Shown here: piece after piece, positions 55,565 through 64,000 of the stretch
How the letters are laid out: each line of letters starts with the position of its first letter
Numbering within the stretch: the stretch's first letter is position 1
NCBI GenBank assembly: GCA_020631735.1
Contig: CM036201.1
Location: 79,398,502 to 79,462,501, forward strand
DNA from: Saccharum officinarum
Lineage: Eukaryota; Streptophyta; Magnoliopsida; Poales; Poaceae
DNA length: 64,000 nucleotides
Direction: 5' to 3'
Notes under the pieces: generated by a model
Seen by the model: only the letters and a program-made list of their open reading frames with translations
What the model was told of the DNA's origin: nothing
Databases searched by the model: none
Program-made: the position numbers and the translations under genes

Positions 55565-56099
55565 CAAATCAATCAAAACAATAAGATGAGAAAGAGCCAG
55601 CGAGACAAAAACACATGTTTCATTCACTGACGAGTCGTCGATGCCGTGAGCGCCGTTACGCCAACGAGAATGACGCAGCAGAGAGCAGAGCGGGAAAAAA
55701 TTGGGTACGGGACTCCTGCACACGGCACCGTGCGGCCACCCACTCAAATGACGATGCATGGAGGAGGAGAAGGAAAATCGTAACTGAAGATCTAAATGTT
55801 GCGGGTTTATTGGACAGCCGTAACTTTTTTTCCAGAGCAGAGCACAGCTCGTCTCGATCGCGTACGACGTCTCTCTCCGGCCGGCTGGGTCAGCTGGACC
55901 TGTTACATTATTATTAGTATTGCATTGATGAATTGGATCTTGCTTCGCCAACACCAACTCAACTCAACTCAACGTGAAAATTAGAGTACGTGCCATGGGA
56001 TGGAGCCTCTGTGTAGTCGTCGTACAAGAAGGTGGTAATACCTACTCCGTAGGTACAGCGGATCAGCTCGGTCCTTCATCACCGATCTAGGCCATGTTT

Positions 56100-56363
56100 A
56101 GTTGGTCTGATTTAGGAGGTGCAAAATCTGCACAGTAACCGATTCTTCACTGTAGCATTTCGTTTGTATTTGTGAATTTTTGTCCAAACATTGACTAATT
56201 AGGCTCAAAAGATTCGTCTCGTAAAGTACAACTAAACTGTGCAATTAGTTTTTGATTTCATCTACATTTAGTACTCCATGCATGTGCTGGCATTTTGATG
56301 TGATGGAGAATCTTCTTTTTGTATAGTGAAATTTAGGAGAAAATTTGGCATCTAAACAAGGCC
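56100..56363. mobile_element. MITE inside the right duplicated copy (first)
   Basis: GGCCATGTTTAGTTGG ... TCTAAACAAGGCC, absent from the left copy, where ACCAATCTAAGAG is continuous. Confidence 0.78.
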
Positions 56364-56437
56364 CTAATCTAAGAGCTAGGTGCTCTTCGTCAGTCGTATG
56401 ATTGGAGAAGGCAGAGATGCGGAGCTTTGCAAGCATT

Positions 56438-56683
56438 GGCCTCGTTTAGTTACCTTTCAAATTCCAAATTTTTACACTCTCTCTATCATATCAATCTTCA
56501 GACGTATGCATGTACTACTAAATGTAGGTAAAAAATAACTAATTAGTAATTACACAGTTTGTCTGTAATTTGCTAGACAAATCTTTTGAGCCTAATTAGT
56601 CTATGATTGGACACTAATTGTCAAATACAAACGAAAGTGCTACAGTAGCCCAGGTTGCAAGAAGTTGCAATCTAAACAAGGCC
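56438..56683. mobile_element. MITE inside the right duplicated copy (second)
   Basis: GGCCTCGTTTAGTTACC ... TCTAAACAAGGCC, absent from the left copy, where AAGCATGGATGATTATTG is continuous. Confidence 0.8.
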
Positions 56684-56710
56684 ATGGATGATTATTGCAT
56701 AATAGACTTA

Positions 56711-57060
56711 GGGGGTGTTTAGTTCCTCCATAAAAATTTTTCACCCATCACATCGGAAGTTTGGACACATGCAAGGATCGGAGTATTAAATGTAGACGAA
56801 AAAAATAACTAATTACACATATTGCGATAAATTTACGAAATGAATTTTTTAAGCCTAATTAATCCATGATTTGACAATGTAGTGCTACAGTAACATGTGC
56901 TAATGATGGATTAATTAGGCTTAATAAATTCGTCTCGCGGTTTTCACGCGAGTTATGTAATTAGTTTTTTTATTAGTATCCGAACATCCCTTCCAACATC
57001 CCATTAAACATCCGATGTGACACCTCAAAAATTTTCACGCCCCAGGAACTAAACAACCCC
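56711..57060. mobile_element. Tourist-like MITE with TTA target site (third)
   Basis: GGGGGTGTTTAGTTCC ... AGGAACTAAACAACCCC, 350 bp, flanked by TTA (56708-56710 and 57061-57063). The left copy has the empty site ACTTAGTAATAAT. The 3-bp TTA fits PIF/Harbinger. Confidence 0.85.
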
Positions 57061-57282
57061 TTAGTAATAGTAACTACTTTAACATCTCGTTTTCTTAGAC
57101 GAGTCTTAGTGGAGGCTTCATATGAGTTTTATTTGTATTCAATAGGCTGTCACATAGTCATTTTTTACGACATGGCAACGTCTTTAAGAAAATAGAGAAG
57201 AAGTGAGATGAAACTCTTTTGGCACGATTACCACCAACTCAATATGAATCATGAAATTAAATTTCTATGAAACAATAAAATA

Positions 57283-57864
57283 AAACTATGCATTGAGGAT
57301 GGGTGGTTCATCCAAGATTTATTTCATTTTCTATGATGTGGTAATATCTTGATAACAACCACATGAAGAAACTCTCCGTTGAGAAATGACCGTAGAGGTG
57401 ATTTGTGGTTGTGTCCTCTGTCATCGCATGTGTTTTTGGCAGTGTTGTGTGTTATAAGGCTATGAAACTATGTTGTATCTTCTTTGGGCGGTAATTTATA
57501 TTACCACTCTAGTGCAAGTGCAATATATATAGGCGGGGAATTCCCCTGACTTATTAAAATAAACTCGCTTTATTAGTTTCGCTTTTTGACAGGTTGTTTT
57601 GTTTTTTTATGAAAGATAAATACTGCTCACAGGAAACAGATCTGGACAAGAAAAAAAAACCTTTTTCCTTGGAAAAAACACACGTTACAAACGAGTTCGC
57701 TCGTAGACGCTGCCAACTCCAACTCTGCAAATAAACATGGAAGCAAAGTATACAGTAGAAGGAAGAGGGCACGCAATCGGCTACGGCGGAAGATAACAAT
57801 TGACCAAGAGCAATAGTCCAGTGCTACTCGACAAGCCAATCCAACTCCAGAGCACGAGAGGAGG
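57283..57864. other. Intergenic sequence without recognised features
   Basis: A-T rich, with no convincing ORF, repeat or motif seen. Confidence 0.4.
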
Positions 57865-57872
57865 ACGACGTT

Positions 57873-58332
57873 TAAGGAGGGCAACGGGTCGGGTTCGGAT
57901 CGGATGTAGTCTCTGTGCATCTAAAACCGAAACCCGAAGTTGAAACCCAAACCCAAACCCAAACCGAACACCGATTCGGGTGGAAATCCATCACCAAAAC
58001 CAAACCCGCGGATACCCGAAACCCGAACAGATACCCGAAACCCGAATGGATACCCGAAACCCACGGATAAATATACGCATATTCACACGTATAAATAAGA
58101 GACAATAAATAATAAATATTTTCATGAGTCAATTTTGAATAGATTTAATAATCTAAGTAAACAAGTTATTATTAGCATATTATAAAACGTGAGTTTTAAT
58201 TCCAAACCGAACCCGATACCAAACCTGAAACCGAACCCGAAAACCGTGGGTGAGAAATCATCCCCAAACCTAAACCCGCAAGACCCGAAACTCGCAGATA
58301 TCCGCCCCGAACCCGATCCGCTGCCATCCTTA
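57873..58332. mobile_element. Non-autonomous hAT-like element (GGGTTCGG / CCGAACCC type)
   Basis: Inverted ends TAAGGAGGGCAACGGGTCGG and its partner ending GATCCGCTGCCATCCTTA. The 8 bases outside are ACGACGTT (57865-57872) and ATGACGTT (58333-58340), an 8-bp duplication with one mismatch, as made by hAT transposases. The interior is degenerate CCCGAAACC and GGATACCCG words around an AT-rich centre. No transposase. A related left end is at 63530. Confidence 0.68.
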
Positions 58333-58340
58333 ATGACGTT

Positions 58341-59440
58341 GCCTCTTGTCTTGTTTTTTTATTCGAGCAAAGCCTCTTGTCTTGCTACGCGGGCCATCGA
58401 TGTTACCATCACCGTCGTCTATGGGGCCTCTTGTGGGAAGCGTGTTATTTCATGGGTCTCCACGAGGTCAAACACTAACGGCCAATTTGGAAACATCAAT
58501 CCCTCCGGGATCCCAGACTTTTCTCGGGTCCCTCCGGGATCCCGATTTTTCTCAGGGTGGAAAATTCATGGGTATACTATTTTAGTTATTATCATAGTTC
58601 TTACTGAGCCGTTTTCCATCCATGGTTTTTGCTCTCCCTTCTTCCAAAAGGAGCATAAAGAGGGGCCCAAACGCAAGGCCTCTTGTGGGAAGCATGTTGT
58701 TTCGTGGGTCTCCACAAGGTCAAACACTAAAGAGGGCCCCAAACCCAAGACCTTCCCAACATCCCAGACAACGCGAGCCCAACCCAAGTAGGCTGGGGAC
58801 ACTTCCGACGCGTCAAGCATTTGTTTGTTTTCTTATTCTACGTATGTATTCGTATTCGTATACAAGCGCGCTTGCAGCTACGTACCCGCCTATTTTCTGC
58901 GTATGTATTCGTATTCTTGTTGGTCCATGCTGGCGCTCGGACGGTTCGAATGGACACACGTGTCGAACGTCCGTGCATGTTGCTACGCCACGCGCCTTCT
59001 CTTGCTGTTGCGTCTGTCCAAAAGAGCATGTGCATGGGCCCGTCCAGCTGCATGAGAGAGAGAGGGAGCGTAGTGTGCGTGCCCCAGTGCGAGGGAGACT
59101 CCGGCTGCATGCAAGAGGGAGAGAGGGACCATGCTTTGCTGCACGCCTGCATCACCTCGGCGACCGCACTCTCCACGGCACCTTCCTCTCCACCGCCCCT
59201 CCGCTCAACCAACCGGCATGTCCACCACGCCAGGAGCGCAGCAGCCCGTCTTCCTCCCTCTCCACCACGCCTCTCACACGCCGCGGCCTTCTAGAGCACG
59301 TGGACCCATCGTGGCCTTCTCTACCGGACTTGTCGCGTCCTTCTCCACTGGAGCAGTGAGCTCCGTGCCATCGGCGAGATCTACATCGGTGAACTCCATG
59401 CGTTGATGAGCCTCCATTACCAAACAACAAAGAGATATTA
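58341..59440. other. Intergenic sequence with short direct repeats
   Basis: A 53-bp direct repeat (58426-58478 and 58678-58730, four mismatches) and a 29-bp tandem pair (58501-58529 and 58530-58557). The GC-rich right part (58900-59400) has open frames on both strands without recognisable domains. I do not call a gene. Confidence 0.5.
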
Positions 59441-60020
59441 TGCTAAAAGCGAGTGTTGCAAACGTATGATTCAAGTGTTTCGAATATTTCAGAGGTATGT
59501 TGCAAGTGTTTTATATCGGTGTTGCAACAATATATCGAGATGTTGCACATGTTGCAACGTATGTTTCAAGTGTATGTTCTGACTATTTCATCTGTTTCAT
59601 ATTGCAAATATTTTATCTGGATGGTTGCATATATATGCATGGTTGCAAGATTACGTTTTTTAAGTATTTTCAATTGTTTCAAACGTATGTTTCAAGTGTT
59701 TCATCTGGATGTTGCAAATAATTTGCAATGGCTGCACACTTGTTTTTCCTGGTGTTTTAGAAGTATGTTGCAATTATTTCATCTGGATGTTGCAAAAGTA
59801 GACCTGGTGTTACGACACATGTTGCAATGTGACCCAAATGCCATCATGCATACGTGTGGGAAGCAAAGGGATGTGAAACGGAGGGGGATGGCAACAGTGG
59901 CACAGCTGGTCCCCGCTTGTTCGTGCAGCAGGGCACGGGTTGTCCCCTCTGTTACGGCTTACTGGCTGGGTGAGAGTTATAGGTGGAACCAGATAATTTT
60001 ACAGGCCGGTTGTTTGGTCA
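59441..60020 (+). repeat. ATGTTGCAA-motif repeat, copy 2
   Basis: Same array as at 62936-63437, collinear over about 500 bp: the ATGTTGCAA and GTTTCATCTGGATGTTGCAA words, then a unique tail (GACCCAAATGCCATCATGCA, GGGAAGCAAAGGGATG, GGGTTGTCCCCTCTGTTACGG, GGAACCAGATAATTTTA). A frame of about 200 codons (59453-60079) stays open through the array and tail. Confidence 0.8.
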
Positions 60021-60371
60021 TTTGTTCAACCGGCGTGGTGGTTCTAACATATTTCACAATCCTTATATATCATCTCTAGTAGTTTAATGAAACTTATTAG
60101 AGATGTGTAGATTTTGTGAACAACATTACTATTGATTTGTTAAATGAAGAAATGACCAATATATACTTTGTAGATCTTAAAAAGTTAGACAATTTTGTAG
60201 TAGAAAACTTTTTTATTTGAGTTAATTTAGTGTCTCAAAATATATTTTAAAAATTCTCTTTATAAAAGACTCTTTGTCTAGGGCCAATAAGACTCTCGCA
60301 AGAGTACTTTCTTTGTCAGCAGAGAGTGTCTATAGTACCGTAAATGAGTACCTGAACTACTTTACTTCTGA
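60021..60371. other. AT-rich intergenic sequence
   Basis: No coding or repeat signal recognised. Confidence 0.4.
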
Positions 60372-60603
60372 GGCTCCGTTCACCTCCCAAAATATTTTCT
60401 CTGTCACCTGTCACATCGAATCTTTGAACGCATGCATAGAGTATTAAATGTAGGTAAAAAAATAATTAATTGTACAGTTTGTCTGTAAAGGTCGAGATGA
60501 ATCTTTTGAGCCTAATTAATTCATGGTTGAATAAATTTTGCCACATAACAACGAAAGTGCTATAGGAATATTTTTCCCAAATATTTCGGATCTGAACACA
60601 GCC
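60372..60603. mobile_element. Small MITE just downstream of the methyltransferase gene
   Basis: GGCTCCGTTCACCTCCC ... TCTGAACACAGCC with the core words TATTAAATGTAGGTAAAAAA and GAGCCTAATTAATTC. It ends 103 bp from the stop codon at 60707 and so may lie in or next to the 3' UTR. Confidence 0.7.
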
Positions 60604-60706
60604 TGAGATTAATTCTGCATGCACATAGTACCACTAGTAATAACTAACTGACGCCACATTCGATCTACATAAACTGGGCGTGCGTGAAACCCCAATAATA
60701 CTTTTT

Positions 60707-62132
60707 TTAATACTTGTCATTAGCTTGGTTCTTGGGCGCGCGACTAATTGCCTTGAGGGAAACGACGATGACAGGGTACTTGGTCTTCACTTTCTGGAGG
60801 TGCACCGCGACGTTCTTGGCATACAGCTCGAAGAGGTCGTCAAGTACGTGCTCGCCGAAGTGGTGCGCGATGAGCGGCCCGATCACGGCCCTGATGGACT
60901 TGGCGACGTTGACGCCGCTCTGGACGCCGTCGAGCACGAGGTCGCCGTCGTCGTCCTCCGTGTCGTCGTGCGGATCCCAGTTGGACTCGAAGAGCTGGAT
61001 GTGGGTGACGTCGAACGCCTGGCTCTGCCTGATCACGTCCCTCACCTCGTCCACCGACGGCGCGTAGAACGGCAGGTTGAACGAGTCCAGCTTCTCCTTC
61101 TCCACACGGCCCTGCCATGGTGATGGTGCCATGCATGCAAATGCATCAGGAAGCTGATTACTAGCTAGGGTTCAGTTCAGTTGAATTCAGGATAGATTTC
61201 CATTGATGGATGATGTTGCACAGGAGAAGAGGACAGAGCAGAACAGACCTCTTTGACGAGGGACTGAAGAGCCTGCGCGAGTAGCCCCCACATGTAGCTG
61301 ACCTCGCCACGGAGCACGTCCTTGTTCTTCCTGCCGAGGAACGCCAGCAGCATCTGGCCACCGGCCACGAGCTCCCTGTGGCGTAGCCTGAGGAACAGCG
61401 AGAAGTCCTCCTGGAACTGCCTCCGGTACAGCGCCAACACCGCCGGCGGCGTGGTCTCCCAGATGTACATGTTGCCCTCGTTGAGGACGGCGCCCCCGGC
61501 GAGCTCGTCGGGGACCTTGGAGCGCCACATGAGGCAGTAGGAGGAGTGGAAGAGGTGGACGCAGAGGTCCGGGAACAGCCGGGTGTAGAAGGAGCCCGGC
61601 AGCCCGGCGACGTAGTATGGCGGCAGCGCGTCCCCCTTGTCCTTGGCAGCCAGCTTCTTGAACAGCTCCAGCGACTGGAACACGAGGTTGAAGTCGTTCC
61701 CGGGGAGGTCGTTCAGGAAGAACTGCACGTGCGTCGCCGGCGGTTGGGCGCCGGCCATCGTTGTCAGCTCGTCTCGGCGGTCGGCCACCGCTCCGAGCAC
61801 CTCGGAGACGACGAGCAGCGTGTTGGGCCCCGACGAGCAGCCGAGGTCCGCGACGACCATGGCGCCGCCGCCGGAGGAGAGCGACAACGCGTGCGCCGCC
61901 GCCACGGCCTTGTGCAGCACCGGCCTCGTCTTCAGTATGGACTTCTCCTGAGGAACATGTATGCATGTATAAGCGAGTGTTGAGAAGTAGTGGTGGATGA
62001 GCAGATCGGCTGAGACGACATGCATGATGTAGAAGAAGAAGCACATGTAGAGTGTACCTGAAGCCTGGAGTTGGAGGCGTAGCTGTCCTCGCCGTCGCCC
62101 CGGCTCATGTGGAGGTCGCGCTCTACCTTCAT
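60707..62132 (-). CDS. SABATH-family SAM-dependent carboxyl methyltransferase (three exons, 392 aa)
   Basis: Transfers a methyl group from S-adenosylmethionine to the carboxyl of a small acid, giving a volatile or inactive ester. Exons: 62058-62132, 61249-61947 and 60707-61111. Introns of 110 and 137 bp have GT...AG ends, all in phase 0. The start is the ATG at 62130-62132 (MKVERDLHMSRGDGEDSY); an in-frame ATG further up (62261) lies upstream of the TATA box. Residues known to bind SAM or substrate in Clarkia SAMT are present: Tyr18, Ser22, Gln25, Asp59 and Asn67 (DLGCSSGPNT), Asp105-Leu106 (FLNDLPGNDFN), Ser144-Phe145 (GSFYTRLFP), Met165-Trp166 (HSSYCLMW). The conserved C-terminal SFNLPFYAPS and FESNWDP blocks are intact. 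The overall look is closest to grass anthranilate/benzoate/salicylate methyltransferases; the substrate is not resolved. No stop or frameshift; probably functional. Confidence 0.88.
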
Positions 62133-62239
62133 GGCTACTAGCTTCAGTAACGCCAGGTGCTGTGCTGATGAGTGAGAAGCTTGCTTGCTTATCACTCTGC
62201 TGTGGTAGTTTGCAGAGCAGGAGAGGGGAGGGCATCTCA

Positions 62240-62246
62240 ATTTATA
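62240..62246 (-). promoter_or_regulatory. TATA box of the methyltransferase gene
   Basis: CTATAAATTG on the minus strand, about 110 bp before the ATG, which leaves room for a 5' UTR of about 75-80 bases. Confidence 0.7.
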
Positions 62247-62552
62247 GGCCCAGCCTGCCAATCAGCACTCAGCACAACACAAGCTAAAAAAAAACACTGA
62301 TCTGCTGCACTTAACTAACCCAAACTGACGTTGCTTTAGGGTTTAGCTTTTCCCTCGCGGTGTCCATCCTACTACGTTTTTGGCGTTCAAATCACAGACG
62401 CAGCTTCGCCATGCCTTCCATTATCCACCTGGACCCCTTTCTCGTTGGACGTTGGTGGTGTCTACGAGGGACCCGGGCTCACAAACCATATATATATAGC
62501 AATGTTACAAATTAAGTATGATTCCAAGCAAAAGCATCAAGATTCAATATTA
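62247..62552. other. Upstream region of the methyltransferase gene
   Basis: About 300 bp with no repeat recognised; likely holds the proximal promoter. I see no motif I would name beyond the TATA box. Confidence 0.4.
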
Positions 62553-62593
62553 CTCCCTCCATCCCAAATTATAAGTCACTTTGACTTTTTTTT
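62553..62593. mobile_element. End of a Stowaway-type MITE (CTCCCTCCATCCC)
   Basis: CTCCCTCCATCCCAAATTAT then a T-run, preceded by TA. The usual body does not follow, so only one end is present. About 300 bp upstream of the methyltransferase TATA box. Confidence 0.65.
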
Positions 62594-62935
62594 ACATCCC
62601 TTCCTCATTCCATCGAGAAAGAGAATTAACGAATCCTAAGGCAAAGGGGCGAGAACCGCAAGGCCTGGCTACTCTTGCTCCGGGTTTTCACGAGAGAACC
62701 AAATCCATGTTGGTCGTGAAGATTATGATTTGGGCTAGCATAGCGGCTCTAATATGTATTGAAACAAATGACACAATTGTTGGACAAATCTCCAGCCGCA
62801 AATCGTCTAGGTATGTTGACACGTGATGAAATAAGAAGTACATTATGTTACAACGTACATGCACATTTGTGTAGAAAAGAAAAAAAACTACTGATGAACA
62901 GCAGTGTGGTTTCTAAAAAAATCACTCGTAAACAC
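62594..62935. other. Unassigned 340-bp segment
   Basis: Differs in composition from its neighbours. Includes ATCCTAAGGCAAAGGGGCGA, which reminds me of grass plastid sequence, but I cannot support an organelle origin beyond that. No long frame. Confidence 0.3.
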
Positions 62936-63437
62936 TTGTAACATATATTTCAAGTGTATGTTCTGACTGTTTCATCAATTTCATGTTGCAAATATTTCAT
63001 CTGCATGTTGCAAAAGTAGATCCGGATGTTGTATATATATGCATGGTTGCAAGATTATGTTTTTAAGTGTTTTCAGTTGCTTCAAACATATGTTTCAAGT
63101 GTTTCATCTGGATGTTGCAAATATTTTGCAATGGCTACACATGTGTTTTTCTGGTGTTTCAGACCTATGTTGCAAGTGTTTTAGTTGTTTCGAATGTATG
63201 TTACAAGTCTTTCATCTGAATGTTGCAAAAGTAGATCTGGTTTTACGACACATGTTGCAGTGTGACCCAAATGTCACCATGCATGCGCGTGGGAAGCAAA
63301 GGGATGGGAAGCGGAGGGGGATGGCAACAGTGGCACGGCTGGTCCCTGCTTGTGCGTGCAGCAGGGCACGGGTTGTCCCCTCTGTTACAGTTTACTGGCT
63401 AGGTGAGAGTTACGGGTGGAACCAGATAATTTTATAG
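62936..63437 (+). repeat. ATGTTGCAA-motif repeat, copy 3
   Basis: Collinear with copy 2 including the unique tail. A frame of 132 codons (63039-63437) is open and aligns residue by residue with that of copy 2 (DLVLRHMLQCDPN, KQRD-KRRGMATVA, ARVVPSVT-YWLGESY). Confidence 0.8.
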
Positions 63438-63529
63438 GCTAGGTAGGAGCTACGTCCGAGCACCTCTTGGGGTCGGATGTCCGGACGCTAGTGTCTCCCC
63501 TATTCCAGAGGGGCCTAAAGGGTGAGGAA

Positions 63530-63700
63530 TAAGGATGGCAGTGGGGCCAGTTCGGGTCGGATATCCACGGATTTCAGGTCTAGTGGTTTTGGGTTTGGAA
63601 TCTGGTTTTCGCCCATGGATTTTCGAGTTCGGATACCTAAAAGTCAGCGGATTTTTGATTTCACCCGCGAATCACCATCAGGCCCCGAAACAATTTGGCC
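63530..63700. mobile_element. hAT-like element, left end only
   Basis: TAAGGATGGCAGTGGGG, then GGTCGGATATCC and GGATTTTCG words as in 57873-58332. The right end is not recognised before the window end. Confidence 0.45.
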
Positions 63701-63906
63701 CACTAAGCCCATCAATGACCCAAGGAATTTAAACCTCACACCTCAATCCCTCTCCCTCACGACCCTCACCCAACCCGGCACCCGACGGCCGCCGTGCACT
63801 CGGGAGCAGGCGCGCAGCCGCGGAGGCCATTCGCGCACTGCGCTGGACGCTAGTCACCAAGAGCCCTCGCCGTCCTCTCTATATCTATCTCTCTGTGGCG
63901 CGTTAA

Positions 63907-64000
63907 GAATGCAATTAACCAACAACTAGATATATATATTGTACCTTAAGCTAGCTAAGGGCCAACTAAATGCATTTTATCGAAGGCCAATGGAGGTACC
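63907..64000. repeat. Repeat of 53421-53512
   Basis: Same words in the same order as at 53421, continuing to the window edge. The duplication may extend beyond. Confidence 0.85.

Larger units (their letters stand above)
55598..57282. repeat. Duplicated segment, right copy, with three MITEs
   Basis: Homologous to 46558-47372; longer because of three MITEs (56100-56363, 56438-56683, 56711-57060) and unique bases near 55690-55830. The matching words keep their order across the insertions. Confidence 0.8.

Noticed and set aside
57915..58060. Interstitial telomere-like repeat (CCCGAAACCCGAA)
   Set aside because: Words are not CCCTAAA and are irregular; the stretch lies inside a hAT-like element with inverted ends.
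58622..59359. 245-codon open frame
   Set aside because: Low-complexity, Arg/Pro/Ser-rich translation, open frames on both strands, no domain; typical of GC-rich intergenic DNA.
62133..62261. Upstream in-frame ATG as start of the methyltransferase
   Set aside because: It lies upstream of the TATA box, and the family start aligns with the ATG at 62130-62132.

Overview
The window is nuclear DNA of a grass, most likely one of the Andropogoneae (sugarcane, sorghum, Miscanthus or maize group). The evidence is the type of its repeats: Sirevirus-like Ty1/copia elements with palindrome-rich LTRs, Tat-lineage Ty3/gypsy elements carrying intron-containing antisense ORFs, Stowaway and Tourist-like MITEs, and one three-exon, GC-rich plant methyltransferase gene. 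The genus is an inference. I see no prokaryotic system, CRISPR array, rRNA or tRNA gene.

Positions 1-46355 are a nested stack of LTR retrotransposons, nearly all on the minus strand. The outermost is a Tat-type gypsy element (G2, visible 35909-46355) whose 5' LTR lies in a Stowaway MITE. A Sirevirus-like element (C2) sits in the antisense ORF of G2. C2 was itself hit twice: a young Sirevirus (C1, 12365-20895) in its gag, and a complete 12.5-kb Tat gypsy (G1, 23083-35625) in its 5' LTR. A third Sirevirus left a solo LTR (37098-39024, TSD CCAAG) in the G2 integrase. All these coding regions carry stops or frameshifts.

Positions 1-12264 repeat 14743-27006 almost base for base (offset about 14,742). 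They stop at a 100-N scaffold gap (12265-12364). The sequence after the gap resumes inside the C1 3' LTR. Two overlapping contigs or haplotigs placed end to end explain this best, so items called copy A and copy B are probably the same locus.

Positions 46356-60700 are intergenic: a very large solo LTR (47489-51987), many small MITEs, a hAT-like non-autonomous element, low-copy direct repeats built from an ATGTTGCAA-type motif, and an old duplication (46558-47372 versus 55598-57282) in which each copy shows the empty site for MITEs present in the other.

Positions 60707-62132 (minus) hold the only convincing host gene: a 392-codon SABATH-family SAM-dependent carboxyl methyltransferase in three exons with all key residues. 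It would methylate a small carboxylic acid such as anthranilate, salicylate, benzoate or jasmonate; the substrate cannot be read from the sequence. A MITE ends about 100 bp beyond its stop. The last 2 kb are repeats again, and the final 94 bases repeat 53421-53512.
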